DNA of 64,000 nucleotides from Paeniglutamicibacter gangotriensis Lz1y (GCF_000348945.1 NZ_AOCK01000005.1:62001-126000); one strand, 5' to 3'; positions 16,223 to 25,521 are shown, counted from the stretch's first letter. A program made the numbers and translations. The notes: generated by a model not told the origin, from the sequence alone.

Positions 16223-18859
16223 TCACATGCGCTTTTTCACATGCCGGGTGGCGGGCGCGCTCCACGGGTCCTCGGGCCATGGGTGCTTGGGGTAGCGGCC
16301 ACGGTTCTCCGCTCGCACCTGGGTGTAGGGCCCCGACCAGAAGGATGCCAGGTCGTCGGTGACGGCCAGCGGGCGCCCGGCCGGGGAGAGCAGGTGGAAG
16401 AGCACCGGCACCCGGCCACGCACCAAGGTCGGAGAAAGCGCCAAACCGAAGCATTCCTGCAACTTCACCGCCACCACCGGAGGTGCGGCCGGGTCGGCGA
16501 CGTCAGGGTAATCAATGCGGATCAGCGAACCACTGGGCACCGCCAGGCGTTCGGGCACCAACGCATCCAGCTCCGTGGCCTCGGGCCAGGGCAGCAACCT
16601 GCGCAACGCATCGGTCAACGCCAGGGACCCGGCGGGCTTGCCGCCGGCGAGCGCCTCAAGTTCCGGGGCCAACCACGTCTCTGCACTCTCCAGCAGGGAG
16701 GCCTCATCCATGGCCGGCCAGGGGGCACCAAGTTCGCGGTGCAGCAGGGAAAGCCTGTTGCGCAGCAGCGTCGCGGAGGCGGAGAACTTCAGCATGCCCA
16801 GTCCTTGCTCCCGCAGTGCCGCCAATACCGCGGCGCGTCCACCGGCGCGGGTGGGCGCCACCGGGGTGCTGGATAGTTCGATGGCGCCGAGCCGGTGGAC
16901 CCTGCGGGCACTGAGCTTGCCGCGGGCATAGACGGTGCTGGTGTCCTCGGTGTTAAGGTGTGCCGCGGCAAGTAGTGCCGTGTCTTCGTTCAGGGGTGCC
17001 GCGGCGCGGATCAATGCCCCGGTTCCTGCGGCATCGCGGCCCGCGGCCCGGGCGACCTCGGCCACGGCGATCCAATCGTGGTGGGCCAGCGGGCTTGAGG
17101 CAGGTAAGCCCGCCCGGGTCCCGGAGGCCAGCAGGTAGGTGGTTCCCGACGCGCCGTGGACGCGGCGGGCCACCTGGGCGGGATAGGCCAGCGCTACCAC
17201 CAGACCCAAGCCGTCGGCGGCGGGTGATGCTGGACGCTGGGTTCCTGCTGATTGTCGGGCGAAACGCTCCAGCCGGGCCGTTTCACGTTTCCATGCTGCG
17301 GAGCCGGGGTGCCCGCCCTGGCGCAGCGAAGTCCATAGTGCCCCGAGGTCAGCAGCCTGCGCCCGGTAGTCTCCGGCCAGCAGTGCCACTACTTGCGCGG
17401 CCTGTGCGGCTCCCAACAGCCCCGTACCGTCGAGCAGCGCCCTACCCAACCGCGGGTCTGCGGGGATCAAGGCCAGGCGGCGGCCCAACGCGGTGGCGTG
17501 CCCGGCATCGTCGATGGCCCCGAGCTGGGCCAACACTGTGGTGGCAGCCTCGAGGCTGGAGACCGGTGGGGCCTCGGGCAGCCGTAGCCCCTGTCCTCCT
17601 GGGGAACCCCAGCAGGCCAGCAGCAGGGCCGCGGAGGTCAGGTCCGCCACGCTGATCTCGGCCCGTGGGTGTGCGGGGGCCGCGGCGAAGGTCTTTTCCC
17701 CGAAGCAGCGCACCACGGTGCCTGGGCCCTGGCGTGCGGCACGGCCTGCACGCTGGATGCTCGAGGCGCGCGAGGCGGAGACGGTGACCAGCCCGCTCAT
17801 GGAGCGTGCTGCATCCCGGCGGGGTTCACGGGCCAGACCGGAGTCGATGACCAGGCGCACTCCGGGGACCGTGAGTGAGGATTCGGCCAGTGAGGTGGAG
17901 ACGATAATGCGCGCAAGCCCGCCGGGTTCCCGTCCGGAGACCGCACGATCCTGCAGGGCCGGGGTGACTTGCCCGTGTAGTTCCAGCACCTCGGTGTCTT
18001 GCACCCGGGTGCGGATCTGCGCGGCGACCTCGGCAACTTCCCAGGCCCCCGGCACAAACACCAACGCGTCGATTCCTTGCTCCCGGCCCAGAGCCTCGGT
18101 GTGCGCGGCGGCGGCGGTGGCAGCCACATGACTCAGGAAGGTGCGTGAGACCCCGCGGTCGGTCAAGCGCGGTGCCGCGGCAGGCACCCACACGATTTCC
18201 AACGGGTGCAGCGCCGCGGGGCAGTCGATGACCGGGGCACTGCCTTCCCCGTTGGCTGACCCCAGCAGGGCCGCGAAGCGCGGCGCATCAAGGGTCGCGG
18301 ACATCGCCACCAGCATCAGGTCTCCGCGCAGCTCATGGACCTCGCGCAGCAGGCCCAGCAACAGATCGGTTTCCAGCCCGCGTTCATGTACTTCGTCCAC
18401 GATCACCGCGTCGACGGACTCCAACCCCGGATCCGCTAACAGGCGGCGCAGCAGGATCCCCGGTGTCACAAATTCGACGAGGGTCTCCGGGCCCGCGGTG
18501 CTTTCTCCGCGCACCGTGAAGCCCACTCGCTTCGCCGGGGCGCCGGCATCGAGGGAGGACAGCCGGCGGGCCGCGGAACGGGCCGCGACGCGGCGCGGCT
18601 GGGTGACCACGATGCGTGCCGGTACCCCGGTACGTGCCGTGATGTGGTTGGCCACCAGCGGCGGAACCAGGGTGGTCTTGCCGGTTCCCGGTGGGGCCTG
18701 GATCACCGCGGTGGCGCCGGCGCCCCCGGCCTCGAGCGCCGCGGCAAGCTCGGGCAGCGATTGGGCAAAGACCAGCCCGCGACCGATGGCGCCTAAGTCG
18801 AAGTCGTGGATGGGTCGGGGGGTTTCCTGCCGGATCTGCTGCGTGCTCACCTGCCCCAT
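16223..18859 (-). CDS. hrpB: ATP-dependent helicase HrpB
   Basis: 878 residues from the ATG at 18859 (MGQVSTQQIRQETPRPIHDF); the frame extends 34 codons further with a less typical sequence. DEAH-box helicase motifs appear in order: APPGTGKTTLVPPLV (I), QPRRVAARSAARRL (Ia), VDEVHERG (II, DEVH), MSATLDAPRF (III), STSLAESSLTVPGVRLVID (IV/V) and QRAGRAARQGPGTVVR (VI). The C-terminal HrpB-specific domain follows with RIDYPDVADPAAPPVVAVKL and LSPAGRPLAVTDDLASFW, ending PKHPWPEDPWSAPATRH. HrpB proteins are cytoplasmic RNA/DNA helicases of poorly defined role. Length matches the family. Confidence 0.95.
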   Translation of the reverse strand: MGQVSTQQIRQETPRPIHDFDLGAIGRGLVFAQSLPELAAALEAGGAGATAVIQAPPGTGKTTLVPPLVANHITARTGVPARIVVTQPRRVAARSAARRLSSLDAGAPAKRVGFTVRGESTAGPETLVEFVTPGILLRRLLADPGLESVDAVIVDEVHERGLETDLLLGLLREVHELRGDLMLVAMSATLDAPRFAALLGSANGEGSAPVIDCPAALHPLEIVWVPAAAPRLTDRGVSRTFLSHVAATAAAAHTEALGREQGIDALVFVPGAWEVAEVAAQIRTRVQDTEVLELHGQVTPALQDRAVSGREPGGLARIIVSTSLAESSLTVPGVRLVIDSGLAREPRRDAARSMSGLVTVSASRASSIQRAGRAARQGPGTVVRCFGEKTFAAAPAHPRAEISVADLTSAALLLACWGSPGGQGLRLPEAPPVSSLEAATTVLAQLGAIDDAGHATALGRRLALIPADPRLGRALLDGTGLLGAAQAAQVVALLAGDYRAQAADLGALWTSLRQGGHPGSAAWKRETARLERFARQSAGTQRPASPAADGLGLVVALAYPAQVARRVHGASGTTYLLASGTRAGLPASSPLAHHDWIAVAEVARAAGRDAAGTGALIRAAAPLNEDTALLAAAHLNTEDTSTVYARGKLSARRVHRLGAIELSSTPVAPTRAGGRAAVLAALREQGLGMLKFSASATLLRNRLSLLHRELGAPWPAMDEASLLESAETWLAPELEALAGGKPAGSLALTDALRRLLPWPEATELDALVPERLAVPSGSLIRIDYPDVADPAAPPVVAVKLQECFGLALSPTLVRGRVPVLFHLLSPAGRPLAVTDDLASFWSGPYTQVRAENRGRYPKHPWPEDPWSAPATRHVKKRM

Positions 18860-19055
18860 TATCCAGTGTTGCCACTGGGTCTCGGATTTACGAGACTGCT
18901 GAAGCCGATGCGCAGCCGGTGACGGAGGCTTTTCTCGGGGCCTTGGGACGCTGGCCGCCATGAGCCCTCCCTATCGGGGCCCGGTGTGGCCCGGGCATAC
19001 TGGGAGGAACACGCTGCTCACGGCACCGCCACGACCACGAGCCAGGGAGGGCACC

Positions 19056-19583
19056 ATGACTGAACTGCGCGGAACAGAAAATATTCACCGGCCCCATCCG
19101 GTGCTGGTGGGTGTTTTCCCGCACCCGCATCCCGAAGTGCTGGCCACTGCCGCCCGAATGGCCGTGGCCCTGGAGCTTGATCTGGTCTGTGCCTACGCCG
19201 TCTCTGGTCTGGAGCCATCCGAGTGGACGGCGACGGACAGCATCGATTTTGAAACACTGGACCGCGACGAGCAGCAGGAAATCGGTGCGGTGGCCGTGAA
19301 CCAGCTGCGCCATGAGCTCGGTGCGGCGTTAGTGGATTCGCCGGTGCGTTGGAGTCTGCGGCTACTGGTGGGAGATCCTGCCGCCGCGCTTGAGGCGTAC
19401 GCCGTTGAATTGGACGCCTCGATGGTGGTCCTGGGATCTCCCCGGCCGCGGCGCCTGGGCTTCACTTCCACGCGGCTGCGCACCTCGACTTTGGCTAAAG
19501 TACTTTCCCGCCGTTCGGTTCCGGTGTTGGTGGTTCCCCCGGTACTGCCGCCCGGGAAATCAGGAAGCAGCATGCTGCCCTGA
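19056..19583 (+). CDS. universal stress protein family (UspA) protein
   Basis: 175 residues from the ATG at 19056, with AGGGAGGG as a strong ribosome binding site. The single Usp domain begins PVLVGVFPHPHPEVLATAAR and ends with the family's nucleotide-loop region: SMVVLGSPRPRRLGFTSTRL and SRRSVPVLVVPP. The canonical ATP-binding GxxGxxxxxxxxGS pattern is degenerate (GSPRPRRLG... RTSTLAK), so ATP binding is uncertain. These proteins support survival under starvation or stress in the cytoplasm. It is divergent from hrpB and convergent with the hydrolase at 19600. Confidence 0.85.
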   Translation: MTELRGTENIHRPHPVLVGVFPHPHPEVLATAARMAVALELDLVCAYAVSGLEPSEWTATDSIDFETLDRDEQQEIGAVAVNQLRHELGAALVDSPVRWSLRLLVGDPAAALEAYAVELDASMVVLGSPRPRRLGFTSTRLRTSTLAKVLSRRSVPVLVVPPVLPPGKSGSSMLP

Positions 19584-19599
19584 GCCAAGGGGGGGCTCG

Positions 19600-20391
19600 T
19601 TACGCGGTGGCTCGCAGGAACGGGAGCAACTGCTCCAGGATCGGTTGCGGCGGGAAGAGCGTGCCGCCGTGGGTACGACCTTCCAGTTCGACCAACCGGG
19701 CGTGGGGCATCACCGCGGCCATAACCCGTGAGTGGTCGATGCGCGGCCGGTCTCGGGTGCCGGTCATCAGCAGTGTCGGAGTTTTCATCTGCGCCAGCAG
19801 CAGCTCGCTCACTGCGCTTCCGGCTTCGGTGGACTCGAAGTAGGCAGCCAAGGCCAGGGCATCGTTGGAGGCGAAGGCCAAACGAGTCGCCGGGTCCAGT
19901 TTCCCGCCGTCGGATTCCATGCCGGCAATGAAGGCGTTCATGTCACCCGTCTTCAGGGCCTCGAGGTAGCCTTCGAAGAAAAGCGTGCTGATGTGTTCTG
20001 CCTCGATGGCATGGGTCCCTCCCAGCATGGTCAGCGAACGGACCATCGCCGGGTGCTTGATGGCCAGCGACAGTCCCACTCGTGCGCCAAAGGAATAGCC
20101 CACCAGGTGCACCGACTCATGCCCGGTGGCTTCGAGCACCGCCAAGACATCCTGGAGCACCAGATCTATGCAATACGAGGCAGGATCATGCGGCTTGTCA
20201 GATCGTCCGTGGCCGCGCAGGTCCATCCGAATAGTGTCGAATTCCGGTTCTAGGGCCTTGACGTATCCCAGTCCACGCCAGATCGAACGCGACAGCGCGG
20301 AACCGTGCAGCATCAACACCGGTGGGGCCCCTGTATCGCTGGCGTCGAAGTAGATAGTCTGGGCATCAACCGGGTTCACTGCATGGGGCAT
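19600..20391 (-). CDS. alpha/beta hydrolase
   Basis: 263 residues from the ATG at 20391; an upstream in-frame start at 20442 would overlap the divergent thiolase promoter. Fold landmarks are the oxyanion-hole LMLHGSALSRSIW, DLRGHGRSDKPHD, the nucleophile elbow GYSFGARVG with Ser100, the acid region LLMTGTRDRPRIDHS, and the catalytic His near residue 241 in EGRTHGGTLFP. Substrate cannot be inferred; lactonase, esterase or enol-ester hydrolase are all possible. It shares a 53-base divergent promoter region with an acetyl-CoA acetyltransferase gene, suggesting linked expression in acyl-group metabolism. Confidence 0.88.
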   Translation of the reverse strand: MPHAVNPVDAQTIYFDASDTGAPPVLMLHGSALSRSIWRGLGYVKALEPEFDTIRMDLRGHGRSDKPHDPASYCIDLVLQDVLAVLEATGHESVHLVGYSFGARVGLSLAIKHPAMVRSLTMLGGTHAIEAEHISTLFFEGYLEALKTGDMNAFIAGMESDGGKLDPATRLAFASNDALALAAYFESTEAGSAVSELLLAQMKTPTLLMTGTRDRPRIDHSRVMAAVMPHARLVELEGRTHGGTLFPPQPILEQLLPFLRATA

Positions 20392-20444
20392 AGGTACGAG
20401 CCTATGACATCGAGCCGGTCTTTTCCCAAGCGAAGGAAGCACCG

Positions 20445-21632
20445 ATGAATGACGATCTGACTCCCGTGGTTATTGGCGGGGCACGCACGCCCTTTGGAAA
20501 ATTCCGTGGGGCTCTTTCCTCGCTGTCCGCCGTCGAGCTCGGCGCCCACGCGATCACCGCGGCACTTGAGCGCAGCGGAGTTCCAGCAGAGCGCATCAAC
20601 CACGTCATCATGGGTCAGGTCATCTTGGCCGGCACCGGCCAGGGACCTGCCCGTCAGTCCGCGCTGAAGGCCGGAATCGGCTGGGACGTTCCGACGGTGA
20701 CCATCAACAAACTCTGTCTCTCCGGGCTGACCGCTGTGATCGATGCGGCCCGGATGATCCGGGCCGGCGAAGCGGATTTCATCGTGGCCGCGGGACAAGA
20801 ATCCATGTCCAACGCCCCGCATCTGGTCCGCGGGATGCGCACGGGGCTGGCCATGGGAGATAAACCCCTAGAAGATTCGTTGAACCACGATGCCTTGGCC
20901 GACCCGTTTACCGGAGAATTGATGGGGTCGGCCACCGAGGCCGGCAACGCGAAGCTGGGCATCGGCCGGGCGGAGCAAGATGAGTATGCGGCCCGCTCGC
21001 ACCAGCGTGCGGCTGCCTCCGCCCAGCAGTTGGGGGCAGAGATCGCCCCGATCACCATTCCGCAGCGCCGTGGCGAGGATCTCGTGATCAGTGCCGACGA
21101 AGGCATCAGGCCAGGCACCACCGCCGAACAGCTGGCCGCACTGCGCCCCGCTTTTTCCAAGGATCCTGCCGCCACCATCACCGCAGGTTCGGCCTCTCCG
21201 CTCTCGGACGGGGCCGCAGCGGTGGTCATTTCCTCCAAGGCGGCCGCACGCCGGGCGGGCCTGAGCTGGATGTGTGAGATCGGTGCCCATGGCCAGACGG
21301 CCGGGCCCGATGGCCAACTCCATTCCCAGCCGAGCTCCTCGATCCTGGCCGCGCTGGCCAAGGAGGGCCTTGCCGCCGAAGATTTGGATGCCATTGAAAT
21401 CAATGAGGCCTTCGCCTCCGTGGTCCTACAGTCCGCAGCCAACCTGGGTGTGGATCCCTCGCTGATTAATACCGAGGGCGGCGCCATCGCCATGGGCCAC
21501 CCGGTGGGGGCCTCGGGCGCCCGATTGGTCCTGCACCAAGCTATGGAGCTGGCCCGGCGCGGCTCCGGGACCGGAGTCGTCTCGTTGTGTGGCGGTGGAG
21601 GCCAAGGGGACGCCTTGGTCCTGCGCGCCTAA
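20445..21632 (+). CDS. acetyl-CoA acetyltransferase (thiolase)
   Basis: 395 residues, full length for thiolase II. Catalytic residues are in place: Cys91 in TINKLCLSG, His352 in GHPVGASGAR and Cys382 in VSLCGGGGQGDA, plus the NEAFA motif (IEINEAFASVV). The enzyme condenses two acetyl-CoA or cleaves acetoacetyl-CoA / 3-ketoacyl-CoA in the cytoplasm. CGAAGGAAGCACCG before the ATG is a good ribosome binding site. It is divergent from the alpha/beta hydrolase. Whether it works in synthesis or in degradation of the aromatic-derived CoA esters suggested elsewhere in the window is unknown. Confidence 0.93.
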   Translation: MNDDLTPVVIGGARTPFGKFRGALSSLSAVELGAHAITAALERSGVPAERINHVIMGQVILAGTGQGPARQSALKAGIGWDVPTVTINKLCLSGLTAVIDAARMIRAGEADFIVAAGQESMSNAPHLVRGMRTGLAMGDKPLEDSLNHDALADPFTGELMGSATEAGNAKLGIGRAEQDEYAARSHQRAAASAQQLGAEIAPITIPQRRGEDLVISADEGIRPGTTAEQLAALRPAFSKDPAATITAGSASPLSDGAAAVVISSKAAARRAGLSWMCEIGAHGQTAGPDGQLHSQPSSSILAALAKEGLAAEDLDAIEINEAFASVVLQSAANLGVDPSLINTEGGAIAMGHPVGASGARLVLHQAMELARRGSGTGVVSLCGGGGQGDALVLRA

Positions 21633-21704
21633 TTTCACACGTGGTTACCGGGCACCATACAGCTGGCGTAAAGGTTTGGTTCCTAGAGTAGTAACTACCT
21701 CATG

Positions 21705-21770
21705 AAGGTGCGAGTGATGAGAGCACCGGTCGGATATAAGGCATTCCCCCAAGCCTTCCGACTGGTGCTC
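21705..21770 (+). repeat. structured repeat element, copy A (conserved 14-mer plus hairpin)
   Basis: The 14-mer AAGGTGCGAGTGAT (21705-21718) is followed directly by a hairpin: GAGCACCGGTCGGA (21721-21734) with TCCGACTGGTGCTC (21757-21770), one wobble mismatch. An inner stem AGGC/GCCT surrounds a C-rich loop (ATTCCCCCAA). The identical 14-mer recurs at 22126 and a variant at 37020, each ahead of a hairpin. It lies in the 279-base gap after the thiolase and before the small acidic protein. Confidence 0.5.
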
Positions 21771-21911
21771 AACCCTTTAAAGCTCGCCCCGAGGTTCGGG
21801 TCCGAGTGCCCCTTTCAGCCCTCGACAAGTTCAGAAGTTCGGACCAGACTGAAACAACAGGCCTCACCGGCCCGACGGACCAGATGTTCTACGGATCAAG
21901 GAGCACACGTG

Positions 21912-22055
21912 ATGAGCGAGAAACCAGTCGGCAACGACAACGAAGAAGAGACCGCCACGGAACCCGAACAGGTGGCCAGCGAACACGACGAGGCGTTGGT
22001 CGAGGAATGGGAAGACGAATCGTTCCCGGCCTCGGATCCGCCCTCAAATTATTGA
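21912..22055 (+). CDS. small acidic protein ending in the SFPASDPP motif
   Basis: 47 residues from ATG 21912, or GTG 21909; AAGGAG at 21898-21903 is well placed. A longer frame to 21702 crosses the structured repeat and is not credible as protein. The product is strongly acidic (NDNEEETATEPEQVASEHDE) and ends VEEWEDESFPASDPPSNY, a C-terminal motif I recall from many short actinobacterial hypothetical proteins. It is probably intrinsically disordered apart from the tail. Function is unknown. It is bracketed by two copies of the same structured repeat (21705 and 22126). Confidence 0.65.
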   Translation: MSEKPVGNDNEEETATEPEQVASEHDEALVEEWEDESFPASDPPSNY

Positions 22056-22125
22056 TTCCCTGCTCACTACCTACCTATCCCCAGCCTCCACACAGATTCT
22101 CCTCTTAGGCTGAAGAAACCTTCTC

Positions 22126-22195
22126 AAGGTGCGAGTGATCAGAAGAACCGGTCGCGGCGGAGTTTCACCTCCTTAGCCGTCTCGACCGGTTCTTC
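22126..22195 (+). repeat. structured repeat element, copy B; likely terminator of the small acidic gene
   Basis: AAGGTGCGAGTGAT (22126-22139), identical to copy A, is followed by a perfect 13-base stem: GAAGAACCGGTCG (22142-22154) with CGACCGGTTCTTC (22183-22195). Inside it is a second stem (CGGC/GCCG, GGAG/CTCC). A short T-rich stretch (ACTTTAAG) follows, so the hairpin could end transcription of the small acidic gene. Confidence 0.5.
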
Positions 22196-22363
22196 ACTTT
22201 AAGCGGGATCGAAGGCCCCCAACGGCAAATTCTGTTTTCCACTGGATCAGGGCACGTCGGCATGGACTATCTAGGGCATGTGGGACAAGAATGGATGCGG
22301 ATGAAGCCCTCAAGGCTTCGAAGTATTTCCTCCCCACCCCTCTGTCAGGAGAACACCACCACC

Positions 22364-23428
22364 ATGGCCGAAGAACTCCGTTATGACCCCGTCCCCGATA
22401 CCCACGCACCCTTCGTGGCGGCCGCGGACCGTTATGCCTCCACCGGGTACCGCCGGGTGGGAAACTCCGGGCTGATCCTGCCCCCGATTTCCCTAGGCCT
22501 CTGGTGGAACTTCGGTGACAACCGCCCCTTCGACACCCAGCGCGAGGTCCTGCGCCACGCCTTCGAGCACGGCATCACGCACTTCGATCTAGCCAACAAC
22601 TACGGCCCGCCCCATGGATCCGCCGAGGAAAACTTCGGCCGGATGATGCGCACCGACTTCAAGGCCTACCGCAACGAACTGATCATCTCGTCGAAGGCCG
22701 GCTGGGACATGTGGCCGGGCCCATACGGCATCCTGGGCTCGCGCAAGTACATCATGGCCTCCGCCGACGAGTCCCTGGCCCGCATGAACCTGGACTACGT
22801 GGATATCTTCTACTCGCACCGCCCGGACCCGGACACCCCCATCGAGGAAACCATCGGAGCCCTGGACACTCTGGTGCGCCAGGGCAAGGCACTCTACGTC
22901 GGGATTTCCTCCTACTCGCCCGAGCGCACGGCACAAGCAGCCCGCGTGGCCAAGGACCTGGGGACCCCGCTGGTCATCCACCAGCCCTCGTACTCCATGC
23001 TCAACCGCTGGGTCGAGGACGGGCTGCTGGACACCCTGAGCGAACACGGCATGGGATCGATTGCCTTCACACCGCTGGCCCAGGGGCTGTTGACCAACAA
23101 GTATCTCTCCAACGAAGCGGCTGTACCCTCCGGCGGACGCAACTCGCTGCAGGGGCATCTCACCGAGGAGAATCTCTCCAAGGCCCGCGCTCTGGCGCAG
23201 GTCGCCGAATCCCGCGGCCAGTCACTGGCCCAGCTGGCCATCGCCTGGTTGCTGCGCGAGGGCGGAGTGACATCCGTGCTGCTGGGTGCTTCTTCGACGG
23301 CACAGCTCGATGAAAACCTCGGCGCGCTGGGCAACACCACCTTCAGCACCGAGGAACTGGAAAAGATCGACAGGATCGTTGCCGGCGAAGCGGGGATCGA
23401 TCACTGGCGCTCCGCCGCAACCAGCTAA
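22364..23428 (+). CDS. aldo/keto reductase, YghZ / glyceraldehyde-3-phosphate reductase-like
   Basis: 354 residues from the ATG at 22364 (MAEELRYDPVPDTHAPFVAA), preceded by CAGGAGAACACC. The TIM-barrel AKR tetrad is visible: Asp and Tyr in HFDLANNYGPPHGSAEENFG, Lys in IISSKAGWDMWPGPYG, and His in VDIFYSHRPDPDTPIEE. NADPH-binding elements appear near the C-terminus in SVLLGASSTAQLDENL. SRKYIMASADESLARMNLDY is typical of the YghZ/AKR14 branch, which reduces L-glyceraldehyde-3-phosphate and methylglyoxal. The neighbouring semialdehyde dehydrogenase suggests a carbonyl-detoxification pair, though a terminator lies between them. Confidence 0.9.
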   Translation: MAEELRYDPVPDTHAPFVAAADRYASTGYRRVGNSGLILPPISLGLWWNFGDNRPFDTQREVLRHAFEHGITHFDLANNYGPPHGSAEENFGRMMRTDFKAYRNELIISSKAGWDMWPGPYGILGSRKYIMASADESLARMNLDYVDIFYSHRPDPDTPIEETIGALDTLVRQGKALYVGISSYSPERTAQAARVAKDLGTPLVIHQPSYSMLNRWVEDGLLDTLSEHGMGSIAFTPLAQGLLTNKYLSNEAAVPSGGRNSLQGHLTEENLSKARALAQVAESRGQSLAQLAIAWLLREGGVTSVLLGASSTAQLDENLGALGNTTFSTEELEKIDRIVAGEAGIDHWRSAATS

Positions 23429-23446
23429 ACACCGATCCAGACCTCC

Positions 23447-23483
23447 ACGGAACCCTACGGACACTAAATCCGTAGGGTTCCGT
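23447..23483 (+). terminator. rho-independent terminator after the aldo/keto reductase
   Basis: Perfect 15-base arms ACGGAACCCTACGGA (23447-23461) and TCCGTAGGGTTCCGT (23469-23483) with a 7-base loop, followed by CACTTTTG. It begins 18 bases past the stop codon. Confidence 0.85.
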
Positions 23484-23654
23484 CACTTTTGCCACCGATA
23501 CCGAAGTTCCTCACTAAGCCGACAGCGGATATCCGCACAAAAATCGCGTGACCGGCTTCACAAATCGTCGCATTCACGACATGATGGACGAGTACGTGGC
23601 GCGCATCGCAGTTCCCTGCGGAACTCCGCCGCCCCAGCGACTACCAGAAGGAGC

Positions 23655-25064
23655 ATGGCCGTGACCGCCAACGCCCAGACGCCGACCGCCACCGGATACC
23701 GAGTCCAAAACCCCGCCACCGGAGCCGTGGAGGAGGAATTCGATACCGCCACCGACGCCGAGATCCAAGACGCGATCACCGCCGCCCAGACCGGATTCCA
23801 GGGCTGGAGGAACGTCGACATCAAGGAACGTGCCAAGATCGTTGCCCGCGTCGGTGAGCTCTTCGCCGAACGCGCCGACGAATTAGCCGCGACCATCACC
23901 CAGGAAATGGGCAAGCCGCTCTCCGAGTCCAAGGGCGAGGCGGAGTACTGCCAGGAAATTTTTGAATACTTCGCCACCGAAGGGCCAACCTTGGCCGCGG
24001 ACGCGGAAGTCAAGACCCTCAGTGGCGGCAAGGCCATCATCCAGCGGCTGCCCGTGGGCCCGCTGCTGGGCATCATGCCGTGGAACTACCCGTACTACCA
24101 AGTGGCCCGCTTCGCCGCGCCCAACCTGATGCTGGGCAATACCATCGTGCTCAAGCACGCCGAGACCTGCCCACGTTCGGCCTTGGCCATCCAGTCGATC
24201 ATGGACGATGCCGGGGTGCCGGCTGGTGTGTACAACAACGTCTTCGCCTCGCACGACCAGATCTCCACCATCATCGAGGACCCGCGCATTCAGGGTGTCT
24301 CGCTGACCGGCTCCGAGCGTGCCGGGGCCATCATCGGTGAACAGGCCGGACGCAACCTGAAGAAGGCAGTGCTGGAACTGGGCGGTTCGGATCCGTACGT
24401 CATCCTGGATTCGGCAAACATCGCCGAGGACGCAGCCACCGCCTGGGCGACCCGCATGGAGAACACGGGCCAGGCCTGCAACTCGAACAAGCGCATGATC
24501 GTCATGGAGGACATCTTCGATGACTTCGTGGGCGAGCTGACCAAGCTGGCTATCGATCTGGTTCCGGGCGATCCTGCAAAGGAGGACGAGGGCACCTTCG
24601 GTCCGCTTTCTTCCCGCGCCGCCGCCGAGGGCCTTGCAGCCCAGATCCAGGACGCCGTCGACAAGGGCGCCACCGTGCACGCAGGGGGAACCCTGCACGA
24701 GGGTCCGGGCGCCTACCTCTCCCCGACGGTGCTCACCGGCATCACTAAGGGCATGCGCGCCTATTACGAGGAGCTCTTCGGCCCGGTTGCCGTCGTCTAC
24801 AAGGCCACCTCCGATGAGGAAGCCCTGGAGATGGCCAATGACACCCAGTACGGTCTGGGCGGTGCGGTGTTCGCCACCGATCAGGCTCGCGCCGCTAAGG
24901 TCGCTTCCGGGCTGGATTCGGGCATGGCCAATGTCAATGTGCCATCTGCCGAGGGCGCAGAAATGCCCTTCGGCGGGGTGAAGCGCTCGGGCTTCGGTCG
25001 CGAGCTGGGCCCGTTGGGCATGGAAGAGTTCGTCAACAAGCGTCTCTTCTACGTGGCCGACTAA
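23655..25064 (+). CDS. NAD(P)-dependent aldehyde dehydrogenase, succinate-semialdehyde dehydrogenase-like
   Basis: 469 residues from the ATG at 23655 with AGAAGGAG upstream; the open frame runs further left, across the terminator, and that part is not coding. ALDH landmarks are LLGIMPWNYPYYQVARFAAP, the cofactor-loop LTGSERAGAIIGEQAGRNL, the general base Glu near 241 in VLELGGSDPYVIL, and catalytic Cys275 in NTGQACNSNKRMIV. NTGQACNSNKR is characteristic of the YneI/Sad-type succinate-semialdehyde dehydrogenases. It oxidises semialdehydes to acids in the cytoplasm and is a candidate for oxidising any aldehyde produced by the catabolic island further right. A bidirectional terminator follows. 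Confidence 0.9.
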   Translation: MAVTANAQTPTATGYRVQNPATGAVEEEFDTATDAEIQDAITAAQTGFQGWRNVDIKERAKIVARVGELFAERADELAATITQEMGKPLSESKGEAEYCQEIFEYFATEGPTLAADAEVKTLSGGKAIIQRLPVGPLLGIMPWNYPYYQVARFAAPNLMLGNTIVLKHAETCPRSALAIQSIMDDAGVPAGVYNNVFASHDQISTIIEDPRIQGVSLTGSERAGAIIGEQAGRNLKKAVLELGGSDPYVILDSANIAEDAATAWATRMENTGQACNSNKRMIVMEDIFDDFVGELTKLAIDLVPGDPAKEDEGTFGPLSSRAAAEGLAAQIQDAVDKGATVHAGGTLHEGPGAYLSPTVLTGITKGMRAYYEELFGPVAVVYKATSDEEALEMANDTQYGLGGAVFATDQARAAKVASGLDSGMANVNVPSAEGAEMPFGGVKRSGFGRELGPLGMEEFVNKRLFYVAD

Positions 25065-25089
25065 CCACCTGCCGCACGCTGAAACACTC

Positions 25090-25141
25090 AAAGCGCGGCT
25101 GCTTCCATCCCCCGATTCGGGGACGGACGCAGCCGCGCTTT
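25090..25141. terminator. bidirectional terminator between convergent genes
   Basis: Perfect 13-base arms AAAGCGCGGCTGC (25090-25102) and GCAGCCGCGCTTT (25129-25141) enclose a second stem CCCCGA/TCGGGG. Flanking A and T residues (TCAAAG ... CTTTTCTG) suit termination in both directions, for the dehydrogenase and the leftward lipoprotein gene. Confidence 0.85.
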
Positions 25142-25157
25142 TCTGCTCTCGGAGCTG

Positions 25158-25520
25158 TTACCGGTCCCGGTCCAACGTGCCGATGGGCTGGTCAGCAGCA
25201 TTGTAGATCTGCAGGGAATCGGTGCCCAGGGTCGCTGAGGCAGCATCCGCGAGCCAGGTGTCCACGCCCTCGCACAACATCCGGGTTCCGCCCAGCGGGC
25301 CGAACTCCAGGGTGTCGCCGGTGCGTTCCCAGCTTCCAATCAGCCGGTTACACCCATCGGTGCCGCTGAGCTTGCCGTCCTGTTCCAAGACCAAGTTGGG
25401 TTCGCCGGGTACATCCGAACCCCAGCTACCCACCGGATCCAGTGGCGCATCGCCCGAGGAAGCACAGGCAGTGCTCAGCAGCACGGCGGCCAACACGGCG
25501 ATCAATGCGGTTTTTTTCAT
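25158..25520 (-). CDS. META-domain lipoprotein
   Basis: 120 residues from the ATG at 25520: MKKTALIAVLAAVLLSTACA is a lipoprotein signal with lipobox LSTAC, so the mature protein would be acylated at Cys19. The META-like (HslJ-type) domain follows: GSWGSDVPGEPNLVLEQDGK, LSGTDGCNRLIGSWERTGDT and LEFGPLGGTRMLCEGVDTWL, with the paired cysteines of the family. It is anchored on the outer face of the membrane; function is unknown. Its ATG lies one base after the stop of the SH3/VanY peptidase gene, so the two are co-transcribed and probably translated by re-initiation. Confidence 0.88.
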   Translation of the reverse strand: MKKTALIAVLAAVLLSTACASSGDAPLDPVGSWGSDVPGEPNLVLEQDGKLSGTDGCNRLIGSWERTGDTLEFGPLGGTRMLCEGVDTWLADAASATLGTDSLQIYNAADQPIGTLDRDR

Positions 25521-25521
25521 T

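Noticed and set aside
21702-21911. 70-codon extension of the small acidic protein
   Set aside because: It runs through the structured repeat and has no ribosome binding site; AAGGAG sits correctly before 21909/21912.
23883-25091. 402-codon leftward open frame
   Set aside because: Fully antisense to the aldehyde dehydrogenase; no family resemblance.
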